Assembly: GCA_905331475.1 (NCBI GenBank)
Contig: CAJNYU010002143.1
Coordinates: forward strand, 1 to 64,000
Source of the DNA: Rotaria socialis
Lineage: Eukaryota; Rotifera; Eurotatoria; Philodinida; Philodinidae
Direction: 5' to 3'
Length of the DNA: 64,000 nucleotides
In this document: positions 11,092 to 22,461 of the stretch, piece by piece
Position numbering within the stretch: position 1 is the stretch's first letter
Layout of the letters: each line of letters opens with the position of its first letter
Notes under the pieces: generated by a model
The model's database searches: none
The model's input: the letters and a program-made list of their open reading frames with translations, nothing else
What the model was told of the DNA's origin: nothing
Translations under genes and position numbers: made by a program

Positions 11092-13458
11092 TCGTCTTCG
11101 ATGATAGACAACTACGATAATAATAATATAGATTCGGCAACTAAGAAATACATTAACTTATGCTAGATAAATAAAAAGTTACAGAAACCTTAGATGTTCA
11201 AATACAACCGAACCATACATAAAATTTTTCTTTTCTCTTTGAAGAATAAAGAACAATTCTTTTTAAAATTTTTTATAGAAATAACACTCAAGCTCGTCAT
11301 TACATTGTATGTATAGTAAGTATAAGAGAAAAACGACGAACGCATGCTTGCTTATATATTTTGGCTCACATACATTCGACAGCAAATGAAATGTCAACGA
11401 AAAACAAGCACTTATGTCAAGACTTTTTTCTTTTTAAAATGATTTTTGTTTCGATAACAGTAAAAGAAAGAGGATGCCTTAATATTGCTGATTTCGATCA
11501 ATAAGGATTGTTGAATCCTTTAGTGTGTTCAAAATGATATGCATTAATTGATACACTTCATAATCAACAGAGACGAAAAATGAAAAGAAAAAGAAAAATG
11601 TGGTGAAATATGTGTTGCAACGTATGAATTTTCTCTTGTGATGCATTGATGACCAGAAAAAAATTTATTATTCACATTTTCGAAAGAGATTTTTTTTCCT
11701 GATTAAGTTCTTTTTTTGGCATTGATATGTAAAGCTTTCAATAAAAGATTCTTTTTCTATAAGAAAAATACATGTAATGAAAACCATGGATTGTTCTCTT
11801 CACATGAGAGAAAAAGAAGCACCATTAGAGAGAAAATGTAGGAAACAATTGATAAATAAAATGAAAAAACTACTCGAATTCATTCAAAACACTAGACTCT
11901 TAACTTTAATAACATACTTTAGTCGCGTAGAAAAAAAAGTATTATCTTGAAGAGGATTTCGTATACTAATATTTTCAATTTTATAATAAAATGTACACTA
12001 TAATCGATTCAAAGTAAAACGGTAGAGATATAAGTTGTAACAGTAGTTGCTTCAACCAGTAGAAATATTGAATGTTTGAAATGTTTCTACCATATTTGAT
12101 TGTATTAGTTGCTTAACAATATATATATATATCGGATACTAACTATTCATGAAAAATGATTTCATACTACCAAGTCTCTCAATCATGAAATTTAACAAAA
12201 TAGTTCAAAAATGAATAGTGTGCTACTTTCATTGTTCTTAAATGATATGACATACAAGGAACTTGACAATAGAAATTTTATACTTGTAACTGGTAGTCAA
12301 CTGTACGCTATTAAGTTAGGCACTAATCAATTCTGGATTTTTCAGTTGTAAAACTTGATCGTTGGATTTCTGCTTTAAGCTTCTTACTATTTCTCATTCG
12401 ACATTTACACCATGAGCCACTTGTGTCTCATTATGACGTAGAAAATCAGATCAATAAAAAAAACTTATTCAATCTTATGATCAAACGAAACCAATTAATC
12501 ATATTCACAATGGATGCAACTAAAAAGTTTGAACTGATCAAAAATTTTATTATCATGAAATTAACGAAATAGATAAAACATATCACTTCAAAATTATATT
12601 TATTTTATTTTTGTTATATATTAAATAAATCAGTCAGTAGAAAATTGGAACTATTTTAGAATGTTGATATTTCAATCTTAATTTATTGTGTTTTTTATTA
12701 TTTAAATTAAAATATTAGATTATTAAATACATATTTATAAGAAATATCTCGAGGCAAGCAGTAGCAACAAAAAACGATTCCTAGAAACTAAAACTGGCTT
12801 CTTTTTCTATTTAGAAACTGTTCATTACCTTTTGGTCGTCGGTCAACTGTAAACATAGTAAAAAAGTGTGTTTGAGTAGAAGTAACAAGAAATAAAAATA
12901 AAATCCCATTTATACAGTAATTCTTTTGTTGTTCTCGTTATCGTATTTTGTTCCGTCGACAATACCATAACTACCGATTCGTTTTTATAGTTATTCATGG
13001 TTATATTAGTTTTTGACACGCCATAAGGAACCTTACTGATAATTTACATGCAATCGAACAACGGCTAGAGGAAGAAGAAATGTATGCTAGAAGGTTTCAT
13101 TGTAAAAGCAGTCTTGTTTTATTTCTATCTTTATTAGAATCACCATTTGAAATGCTCATTTTGAATTGCTGCTTTCCTCTTGCTTCTTCACTGGTGCATT
13201 GAATCGATAGATGTCGCTTTGTCAAAAACATGTTGTTCGATGTTATAATGAGATATTTTGTTATTGATTGTTGTTGTTTATTTAGCTGATTGTTAAATTA
13301 AAATGAAATCTACCCTGATTAGAGTTTGATATATATGAGTAGTCAAATATTTCTATTGGTAGTTTAATATGAAGCAAATAGAAGAAGAAAATTTGGTTGG
13401 ATTTTGGTATATCAAAAACACGTTTCTCGTGTGACATATATATAAACTTGACATTAGG
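11092..13458. other. 2.4-kb intergenic region between divergent genes
   Basis: Separates the minus-strand kinase from the plus-strand HD-domain gene and so should hold both promoters. It is AT-rich, with a (TA)n tract near 12119-12131. No coding segment, inverted repeat or RNA gene could be supported. Confidence 0.5.
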
Positions 13459-14153
13459 ATGAATACGGATATGGGGAGTGTTTTGGAATTTCTGCTTTAC
13501 GTTGGTCAAGCAAAACGAATATTTCGTACTGGTAGGGTAATACATGGCGCCGACAAAGTTGAAAGTGTCGCTGCTCATATGTATCGAATGGCTTTGATGC
13601 CATTTTTATTACCGACTATATCTGAAGAATCAAAAATTCGTTGTATGAAATTGGCGCTCGTTCATGATTTATCTGAATCAGTTGTTGGAAATTTAACAGA
13701 ATTTGATGGAATACCACAATCAGAAAAACGTCGTCGAGAAACAGAAGCAATGTTGTATTTAACTAGTTTTTTTACCAGCTGACGTTGGTAGAGAAATATT
13801 TTCACTATTTAATGAATATGCTGATCAAAAAACAACTGAAGCTAAACTTGTTAAAGATTTAGATTTATTTGATATGCTTGTACAAGGTAAATTCTAAGCT
13901 TATTTTTATTAAGTATTCAAGTAAGATATTTTTAGAGTATGGATATGAAAAACTTCAATCAAAAGAAGAATTTTTAGACAGTTTCCTCTCGAGTTCTAAA
14001 CATAATATAAAAACAGCAATAGTTCAACAATGGCTTGATCAGTTAATGGAATGTAGATCTTCAGGAAAACAATTTCAATTGCCATCCGACTCAAATCTTA
14101 ATACACTGCTTAAACATATTCTTTACGATGAACAAGGTTTGCATTTTTATTAG
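13459..14153 (+). CDS. HDDC2: HD-domain 5'-deoxynucleotidase, HDDC2-like, with a one-base frameshift
   Basis: Opens at ATG 13459 with VLEFLLYVGQAKRIFRTG, matching the start of HDDC2 (LLQFL.LVGQLKR.PRTGW). Metal-binding residues are H40 (ESVAAHMYRM) and H69-D70 (LALVHDLSE). KRRRETEAM follows as in the family. At 13767-13773 a run of seven T shifts the frame. Read one base shorter, the sequence continues LPADVGREIFSLFNEYADQ, as expected (family: LLPEDLRKELYELWEEYE). After intron 13887-13935 (49 bp) the last exon (13936-14153) supplies EYGYEKLQ to the C-terminus. The enzyme dephosphorylates deoxynucleoside 5'-monophosphates in the cytosol. The frameshift makes this copy either a recent pseudogene or a homopolymer sequencing error; everything else is intact. 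Confidence 0.8.
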
Positions 14154-15636
14154 ACAGTAAAAACGAAAACAAATTCATTCACCTTAGAAAAGTTACGTTG
14201 AGAAATTGAAAATAAGAAATGTTATTTTTCTTGATAATATGTCCGAAAAACTGAATGTTCTGTAATGTCAAAGTAGATTATTCAAAAATGAGCAGTTGAA
14301 GATTTTTAATTCGCGCTTTTGAATTATTTTATACAGAGAGTCATGAAGAAACGTTGCTTTAAAATTATTTCTGTATTGCTTGTCTGTCGTCGCGCTTTAA
14401 AATGATCTTTTAATGAGGTTTTGTCAAAGATAAAATGCAATAAATACTTCAATTTAAAGTGATGTGTATATATATATCTATTTTTTAAAGAGCTCTAGTG
14501 AGTAAACTTTCTTATTCTTACTAGACGAGAGGATATCATTGTAACGCATTCAAATATAAAGAAATGCATGACATTTTGAGCTTAACCGTTGCTAATATAA
14601 TCCTCATATATTGCAAAATTTTCTATTTTTTCTATATACACATGCTTTTATGAATCGAAGTAGCATTGAAGTAAATCAAAAGCAATCAAGTGCATCGATC
14701 ATGAGAAAAGAGAACAAACATATGTACCAATAACAGTCAAAGATATACGCATTTATTGAGAACCGTAAAACGAAACATTCCACACTTCAAAATGTATGTT
14801 AAATCTTTTAGAGAGTCTTGATTATTTCTAGTCGAATATTGATTTAGCTCCAAAGCATTATTTGGCTTTTATTTTATAGAAATAAATTACATATGGCACA
14901 GATATTGTGCGAGATACTTTTTTCGTGAAGGTTAGTCATGAAAAAAAAGTAGTCAACAAATAAGTTGCAATTACGATTGAACAATTTTGAAATAAAATCG
15001 TTTGACAACATTTTAGTGTTTACAGGATAAATTGTTGAAAAGATAGCTTATTCGTCAATATTTGAAAGAATATATTAATAGTGTTATCCTTGATGGGAAA
15101 TAATCTTGAGTAACTTCTTGAGTCTTAAATTGAAATACATAATAAATTTCTTTTTATATTGTGTAGGAACATTTTTGTACAAATTTCCATCTTCTGAACT
15201 TCATTCAAAATCACATGGTCTTATTGCTAATAAAAATAAACTAGATAGATAATCACCAATTGATACAACTCAACGTCTAACAAATCTCGTCAAAGGCTTA
15301 AAACATCAGTACAATTACTTTTTTTTCGTTGTGAACGCTTTCAATAAAAAAAAGTGATGTATTCATTAGAATCTGGAAATGCTTCTTCTTCATTTTTCTA
15401 TATTATTTGGCTCATATTGACACTAAACAGTGAATCTCATATTGTCTTCAAATATTGTTTTACTATACAGTATTCTTTTCTTTTATCGCTATTTATGCAT
15501 TATAAAACAAAATCAAACATTTGTTTTATTTGAATTATTTTAGATTTAAATTATTTGTTTTATTTCTAAGAAAAACATATTCAATTTTATTTATTTGAAT
15601 GTAAATTAATCAATTATTTTTGATAATATTTATTCG
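14154..15636. other. Intergenic, 1.5 kb
   Basis: No supported gene on either strand. AT-rich, with a short (TA)n run near 14466-14476. It should contain the 3' end of the HD-domain transcript and the promoter of the UBAP1-like gene. Confidence 0.5.
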
Positions 15637-16756
15637 ATGAATCAGTCTTCTGACAGAAGAAATAAACAAAATCAAATCGGAAAATATTCAGCAATATCTA
15701 CTGATGAAAACAATCATTCATTTAATAGCGGTACAACATTATCTTTACAATCAATGGTAGATGATATACCATTTGAATTTAATCCTAAATATCGAACTAT
15801 TATTGTTGTAAGTTTTAAGAAAATTATTGTTTCTAATCAAATGTATTTATTTTATTTATAGCCTAATATAAATATTCCTGAATATGATACAACTAAGATT
15901 CATAATATTCTTGCCACACCAGTAATTTTCTTCAAAAACAAAAAAAAAAGTTAAATTTTATCTTCTTCTTTATTACTGTAATTTAGATTGATTTCACATT
16001 GGAAAATAAAGTTTTATTAGAAGCTTTAGAAGATTTACAACGTAGAAAAAAAGAGATTGAAGAGAATACTTTGCGTCAACAAGTATCATCGACTTCATCA
16101 GCAGTTACAACAAATAAGTAAATCAATATCAAATCACTATAATATAAATACTTTGTTTGCGATTTAGCTGTCCAACGACTAACTCGGTAGTAATATCGCC
16201 AAATAGTCGGCCTGACAATATTCATTTCCCTGTAACTCTCGTGCCATCACCTCCAACTCTACATCCACTTACACATATACCGAACACCCAACCCACAGTA
16301 CATCATTTACCAGTTGCTATCACACCGTTTCCAGTAACGTCTATTCTTCCTGTTCCTGTTCCTACTCCTCCTCCTCCTCCTCCCGTTCCAACAACAACGA
16401 AGCCTTCTGTTTCACCGACATATCGTCTACCTTCTGTACGCGATATTTATTGGCCAACTAGTAATCAACAAAGTTATACGGTTCCTGTTAGTGGTCCATC
16501 GGCATTAACATCGAATACATTGTGTTTACCAACGCCAATTCATTCAACTGTTTCATCGCTGGATTCAGTCAAACAAAATAATCAGTCATTTAATAACTGT
16601 GATTCAAAAGCTGCTAATGACTTAGCTGCTACATTCGATGGAACGCTAGACTCTGATGATCCTTTTCACGATGCTGAACTAAAGTCATTGAATGATGTTG
16701 CTGAATTAAGACATTTGTACTTGACTATTGGTTCAGCCAATACTGTTCGACGATAA
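15637..16756 (+). CDS. UBAP1: UBAP1-like ESCRT-I subunit lacking the UBA region (316 aa, 4 exons)
   Basis: Exons 15637-15807, 15862-15921, 15987-16117 and 16168-16756; introns 54, 65 and 50 bp, all in phase. Residues about 38-110 form a UMA-like domain: MVDDIPFEFNPKYRT corresponds to YLDDVPFKTGDKFKT of UBAP1, followed by IDFTLENKVLLEALEDL and a basic/acidic helix (vertebrate DFSLEKKTIEWAEEIKK). A proline/threonine-rich linker (about residues 150-220, with PTPPPPPPVP) follows. Near the end DSDDPFHDAELKSLNDVAELRHL matches UBAP1 [23 protein letters not shown]. UBAP1 joins TSG101, VPS28 and VPS37 in ESCRT-I for sorting ubiquitinated cargo. The protein stops at 16756, before where the tandem UBA (SOUBA) region would be, so ubiquitin binding would be lost unless an unseen downstream exon exists. 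A partial second copy lies at 22093-22410. Confidence 0.75.
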
Positions 16757-18912
16757 ATTACATCTAATTTTTTTGTTCTCGTTTTTTATCGTTCAAATAT
16801 AACCAATAAAGTTTTTGAGAGAATTAAATTTAGTTTTTTTTACAGATTAAAAATAGATATGCCACCAATAACTATTTTTGATAGTAAAACAATCCTACTA
16901 TGAAAGAAATCTATAACAACAACAATGTAGACATTTGTTTTGAGAGAGTTGTAATCAATAACGGTGAATTTTTGTATTGACTTTTTGATAGAAAAATTGA
17001 GCATAAAAGTGTTTTTTTCTGACGAATGAAGATGTAATTATGTGAAAGACTATTTCGATGAGAGAGAGCAATATCCACTACACTATTCTATTTAGCAAAA
17101 TATCATTAGGATAGTATTTATTATATGTTATATAATCTACATTGATAACAATTTAAATTATCATAAAACAATATTGAATAATGATTTAGCATTAAAATTT
17201 ATTTCGACGCGCTCTACTGTGTATTGAATAAATGTTTCGCACAGACGTGAGCGATGATACAGTGAATGTAATGTGGATGTGTTGCAGAGAAGGTTCACAC
17301 CTAGATTCAACTTCTTGACGTGAAAGAATTTTTCCAGATTGCTTCAAATTACAAAAGATAGGCAACGGAGAAATCGCTTGACCTGAGAATATCTCTTAAA
17401 TTAAAAAAATTGTTTTATCAATATCAAAGGCGAATAATATGAACCAACAGTTAAGTAATTTCTTATGAAAGAATCTTCTGTCGCGTAGTCGACAATCTTG
17501 GCAGAAATAAACTCTAATCAGCCATCTACTAGATTTAAATTTAATACTGAAACAATTTTGGTGATTGGAAGTGCAAGTCATGCGACTGATCCATTGTCGA
17601 TTTTTTCTAAAAACTTCCAGCCGACGTCGGCATATTAATGTGAAAATTGAAAGTACTTTTATTAATTTTGGTGGTTTAAGTTGTATTTGTATTTGTATTT
17701 GAATCTATTACTCGGTATAACCAGATTTCGTAAGTTCAAAGAAAGCCTTTTTACTGCAATAAAGCTATTGAATGCATTAAAACAATAATTTATTTGCGTG
17801 ACTCGCGCAAAAGAAACATTTGATATTGAACAAATTTATCACAAAATTTACTTCGATTAGTGAAATTTTGAAAAAATAGATGATAGCTCAGTCGCAATTA
17901 ACAACGAATTCTCGTTAACAGTGATACATGAGACATAGACAGTACGATAATTCTCTTACTGTCAATCCATCGAGTGATAGAAGCTCAGCAAAATAAAAGA
18001 GCAAAGTAATTAGCCTTCTCCCCTCTAAATCATTCTCAACAAAAGTTGTAAAATTAAAACAACAGCTTGGATATGGACCAAAACGAATCTTTTGTAGAGA
18101 TATTCTTTCAGTCTCCATCGTTAAAAACTGAAAGGGGGAAGTTTATTGGGCATCGTGATAGATAACATAGATAAAAAAATGAGAGAGATGAAATAATTTG
18201 ACAAAGGAAATATGCGAGATATTCATCCTATTTATATTTGTATCGTTCTTCCTCCTATCTTTGATGAAACAGATTTATTTCATTTAACTTTTCTAAAGTT
18301 TTATACGTTCCATACAAATCGAGTTATTTTTCCTGTCTCCGAAACGAATGATCGAATTGAAAAGTTAACAAATATTAATGCCTGTCAATTTAGGATCGTA
18401 TATCTTTAATTTGTGCTCATTAGCGACAGGATTTTAGTGCATGTAAGAACGACAAGTTGTGTATAATTTAAAGGACTTTGCGAGAGCATCGAGACGACAA
18501 ATAGATTTGATTTCTTAATCTTCTCATATTTTACACTTATTATTATCACCAATGAAGAAAAGCTTGCAGCTACTCTGCGATTAGTAAGTTAGAAAGAATT
18601 AACTTTTCTTTGAAAATCATATATTTAGATGCAAGACTTCTTTCCAAGTGCTCACATCGGTTTATCTCTTTTGTTTCCTTTTTGGTTGTATTTGAATTCT
18701 AATTATGCTTTCTTCTATTTTTATTATTATTTAAAAGCAAATATACTCTAATATTTATTTCAATCAATCTGTTTTATATAATATCTCTTACAATTTTAGG
18801 AATTTACGCTATCTTTTGTTCAATCTTATATATTTGTGTTAACTGAATAGAAATGAGATGTGCTTGTCGCTAGTGACATCTGTTAGGCGAACATGCACAA
18901 ACAAGGAAGGAG
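16757..18912. other. Intergenic, 2.2 kb
   Basis: An AATAAA-type signal (CCAATAAAG) occurs at about 16803, just after the UBAP1-like stop. Beyond that I see no supported gene, repeat family or RNA. Confidence 0.45.
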
Positions 18913-19423
18913 ATGAATAAACCCATTTCAGGTGTTAATGTCCTGGTTCGAAATTTACAAGAAATTCATTTAGATTTTATTCGACGATTAATTAAAAGCT
19001 TTCAATCAAGTTTTCGTAGTCCAAGAGACAATATAAAAGTTGTCTACCCAGGTCTAGCATTACGGCTACCAGAAACTGTCGAGTACAGCCGTAAACGTTA
19101 ACGTATACTGCCGTTTCCTGCCGTTTCTCACCGTAAATGGCCGTAACTTGACGTTTTGGTATGCACTGTATTACGGCCGTAATTAATCGTGTCGTAAACG
19201 GTTACTAACGACCGTAACGTGGTCGGATATTTCCGTATACGATCGTTTATGGCACGATACAAAACGACCGTAATGCGGTGCATACCAAACGGTCGTAAAT
19301 TATGGTCAAGCGACCGTGTACAACACAAGTTGATCGACCTGGGTAGAGCAATTTTTTTTCGAGTGAAATGGCAACAATCAACACTTTCAAAGAAACTTTA
19401 CAAACCATGGGATTTCGAGATTT
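18913..19423 (+). pseudogene. Gene fragment interrupted by an inverted-repeat element
   Basis: ATG 18913 opens a coding-like stretch (NLQEIHLDFIRRLIKSF, then SSFRSPRDNIKVV) that runs into the element at 19047-19343. Beyond it, 19346-19423 reads SNFFSSEMATINTFKETL and QTMGFRD before a GTAAGTG donor. Both parts look like exon sequence of one gene, but joining them over a single TA gives a TAG stop. I do not recognise the family. The helical pattern suggests an N-terminal regulatory region. Confidence 0.35.
19047..19343. mobile_element. CCCAGGTC-ended MITE-like element (copy A), saturated with CCGTAAACGG words
   Basis: 297 bp bounded by CCCAGGTC and GACCTGGG, with TA on each side (19045-46, 19344-45). 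The interior is unusually GC-rich and built from reiterated CCGTAA, CGTAAACG and GGCCGTAA words in both orientations. Same ends and similar length as the copies at 19695-19990 and 21391-21680. Confidence 0.65.
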
Positions 19424-19694
19424 GTAAGTGTTACCATATTTTTTTCTGCTTTCATAAATTCTGTTTGTTTACACAGGAGCGATTAAATATTAAATTTTTC
19501 TTTAATCTATGTTTGCTAAGCATGCTCTACTAAATCTGATACAAGTTTCTTTTTACGATTTCACAACCGTCCAAAAGAACAATGCTCGTCAGAAAATATT
19601 TTGACCCATATTTCCTCTTCCTTTTATTTTTTTCTCAATAAAAATTAAACTATCTTATTGGAAGAAATATATGAGAGATAAACGTATAAAAGGA

Positions 19695-19990
19695 CCCAGG
19701 TCGAACATTCCGGTCACTGGATCCCGTAGGATACTCCAGGGAATATGCGGGAAAGTCACCATATCCTGCAGGAAAACACAGGAAATCGCTGGAACATGGA
19801 AGCAGTATTCCGGTCAAAAATACGGCCGGACTTTTCCGGAAAATTCCTGCCAAGTTCCAGTGCTTTCCGGCTGGAATTGATCGGAAATCACCGGAAAAAA
19901 TGCGAAAATTTTCCAACCGGAATACTGCTTCCACAAAATCAGCGGAACTACCCGGAACCGGCCGTTCCAGGCCGGACTGTTCAACCTGGG
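19695..19990. mobile_element. CCCAGGTC-ended MITE-like element (copy B), saturated with TTCCGG words
   Basis: 296 bp from CCCAGGTCGAAC to GTTCAACCTGGG with GA duplicated on both sides (19693-94, 19991-92). Its interior does not resemble copy A. It is filled with TTCCGG, GGAA and CCGGAA words in both orientations. Overlapping open frames here come from the GC-rich repeat structure and are not genes. Confidence 0.6.
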
Positions 19991-20296
19991 GATGCATCGC
20001 TGTCGAAATATTTCCTTTTTTTTTCATTATTCTGTGAGTATCAATTATCATGGCAGTTGATCCGGTGTGAAAATGTTTCATAAAACAACCCCTTCGAATT
20101 GAAATTTTGAGCTTAGTTGAACGCACTTTTCATGAGTGATACAACCGCATTGGCTATTTTTTTTTCTAATTCTTATAATATTGGATAAAGACAACTTTTA
20201 TTCTTATAGTTTTGTATATACATTGTTTTTCACGCATATTCATTTTCAATAGGCGAATATTTTCTATTTGATGTTTATTTCAAGAAAAGTATGAAG

Positions 20297-20752
20297 CAGT
20301 GTTGCCAAATCTTCTGGGTTTTCTAGAAAAATTTCGTATTTTGAAAATTTCTCCGGAATATTTCGAGCACTTTCTATTTCGCTTTTCCAGTGTACTATTC
20401 CATAATATATCATGCTTCAAAAGAACTTGATGCCTTCACTATCTTCCAAAAAACAATTCTTTTTTGTCGTCAAGAAAAAATATTATATAAAAAACAACGT
20501 GTTAATTCATGTTGAAACATGCATTTTGAACGTTTCCATTCTTTCAAATATGTTTTAATGTCATTTTTTGTTTAGTTGAAAGCTAGCTTTTGAAGATAAC
20601 GAAGCGCATTATTCATAATCTTATTGAAAAGAAAATTACAGTCATTGAAACTGCTTCTGGATTTTCTCATATTTCCAAAACGAAATTCTCTGAATTAGTC
20701 GGATTCTGATTTCTAGTTTCCAAATGTTTGGGTCTCACGTCTGGCACCACTT
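20297..20752. mobile_element. Possible old hAT-like MITE
   Basis: CAGTGTTGCCA at 20297-20307 and its imperfect inverse TGGCACCACTT at 20742-20752 (9 of 11). CAGTGTTGCC is a common hAT terminus. Flanks GTATGAAG and TTATGGAG agree in 6 of 8 positions, but only if the right edge is shifted. The interior is non-coding. Tentative. Confidence 0.35.
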
Positions 20753-21107
20753 ATGGAGAACAGTTTTGAATGACTCCTCTTTTTTCACTAAAACACATTT
20801 TCAAACTGGGTATCGGTTTATAAACAGTACCTGCGAGAGTACTTTGTTTTTACATGTCTCTTCTCTACTATCGTATTCCAACGCCTTGAACATTTCTCAT
20901 AGTTGTTTTTCTTTGCATGCATACGGCATGTCTATCAAATTAGATAATCGTTACATTAATCCATTCGTTTCTTTGATTCATAAAAAAAATGTTTGAGAAA
21001 ATGATTCATATCATATATAAAAAAAAGCATGCTAAATTCTGCTTGATGTTGTTTAATTGTTTCATCAAGTTATTAAACTAAATTTCTTTTCACCTTGAAC
21101 AATGGGT

Positions 21108-21264
21108 GGTCAAAATAGATAAACTGGACTTTGATATTAATGCTATACGTGGATTAATTATGGTTCGATCATTAACTGAACTTGAACTTGATCGATTTAT
21201 GGAAAATATTTTGCTTCGTGATAAATTAAATAATGAACTTGTAGAAATGCGTAATGGTGAATAA
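21108..21264 (+). pseudogene. Orphan exon-like fragment
   Basis: Open plus-strand segment with KLDFDINAIRGLIMVRSL, TELELDRFMENILLRDKL and NNELVEMRNGE, ending at TAA. Composition and leucine spacing look like real helical coding sequence. It is isolated between repeats and has no start or splice partner that I can support. It may belong to the same broken gene as 18913-19423 or 22462-23606. Confidence 0.3.
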
Positions 21265-21390
21265 TTAATCTTTAATTAAACTGACATTTTTTATTCCATT
21301 TTCAATTTTACATTTAGAAAGAAGTAGATGTCAAGCTCCGTAACCAAGATATCGAACTGTTTGATTTTTGTTCGTCTTGTTTTGTTTACT

Positions 21391-21680
21391 CTCAGGCTGA
21401 TCAAAACGGACTCGTTTACGGTGTGTTTATCGACGGTAAACGATGTCAAAACGGTATATTTACGGCAGTAAATAGGCCGTATTTGCCCGTAATACCTGGC
21501 GCAGTAATACGGCACCGTAAACGGGACTGAATTTTCATGGTTTACGGCTGTTTGTGCTCCGTACTCTCATGATAATACGGTCCGTATTACTACGCCAGAT
21601 ATTACGGCAAACTTTCGCCCGTAAGATAGCCGTAAAGTAACCGTCAACGGCCGTATACGTACTGTACTGTTCGACCTGGG
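21391..21680. mobile_element. CCCAGGTC-ended MITE-like element (copy C), CCGTAAACGG-type interior
   Basis: The right end GTTCGACCTGGG is intact (21669-21680) and followed by CT. The left end is degenerate (CTCAGGCTGATC at 21391) and preceded by CT, giving a 2-bp duplication. The interior repeats CGTAAACG, CCGTAA and TACGGC words as in copy A. Length is 290 bp, close to copies A and B. Confidence 0.5.
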
Positions 21681-22092
21681 CTGTCTTTATTCACAAGTGA
21701 TTTTTTTTGTTTTGATCTGTTCTTCTGATGTTATTGTGATATTCTTCGGTTAATATGTTACTCTTTTGTCCCTGTGAAGTTGATTTTTTTTCTTCTCTAG
21801 CTGCTATGGTTATGGCTATTTGCGACTGATTAATGATTGTTTCTTTGCTGATTGAAAACAAAAAGACTTACTGCTGATATATTTTCTGTGTTATGACTTA
21901 AATGCCACGGTGAAATAAACATACTATGGTTATACTTATTAACTAGAGTTCTGACATAAAATATTTCACTATTCACTCGATTTGTATAAATTTAAAATGC
22001 AACGCTAAACTTCGGATTTGATAGGACAGGATCAGAAGAAGATTGCTCATTCATTGCAAGATGATATGTTATAAGTTAGGAAAAATAGATTC

Positions 22093-22410
22093 AATCAATT
22101 ATTTTTGATAATATTTATTCGATGAATCAGTCTTCTAACAGAAGAAATAAACAAAATCAAATCGGAAAATATTCAGCAATATTTACTGATGAAAACAATC
22201 ATTCATTTAATAGCGGTACAACATTATCTTTACAATCAATGGTAGATGATATACCATTTGAATTTAATCCTAAATATCGAACTATTATTGCTGTAAGTTT
22301 TGAGAAAATTATTGTTTCTAATCAAACGTATTTATTTTATTTATAGCCTAATATAAATATTCCTGAATATGATACAACTAAGATTCATATAATATTCTTG
22401 CCACACCAGT
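22093..22410 (+). pseudogene. Partial duplicate of the UBAP1-like gene (exons 1-2)
   Basis: Nearly identical to 15608-15923, from about 29 bases upstream of the ATG (22122) through exon 1, intron 1 and exon 2. Homology ends abruptly at CCACACCAGT. Exon 1 has a few substitutions (for example SSD to SSN and SAIST to SAIFT). A 2-base AT insertion in exon 2 (ATTCATATAATATTC instead of ATTCATAATATTC) destroys the frame. Intron 1 is retained, so this is a DNA-level segmental copy and not a retrocopy. High identity implies recent origin. Confidence 0.8.
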
Positions 22411-22461
22411 CATTAACTGTTTACAAAAAGATAAAATAAATTTTTATTTTAAATTTCTTAG

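Noticed and set aside
19650-20126. Three overlapping open frames up to 158 aa on both strands
   Set aside because: They lie in the GC-rich word-repeat element at 19695-19990. Low stop density follows from base composition, and frames exist on both strands with no domain.
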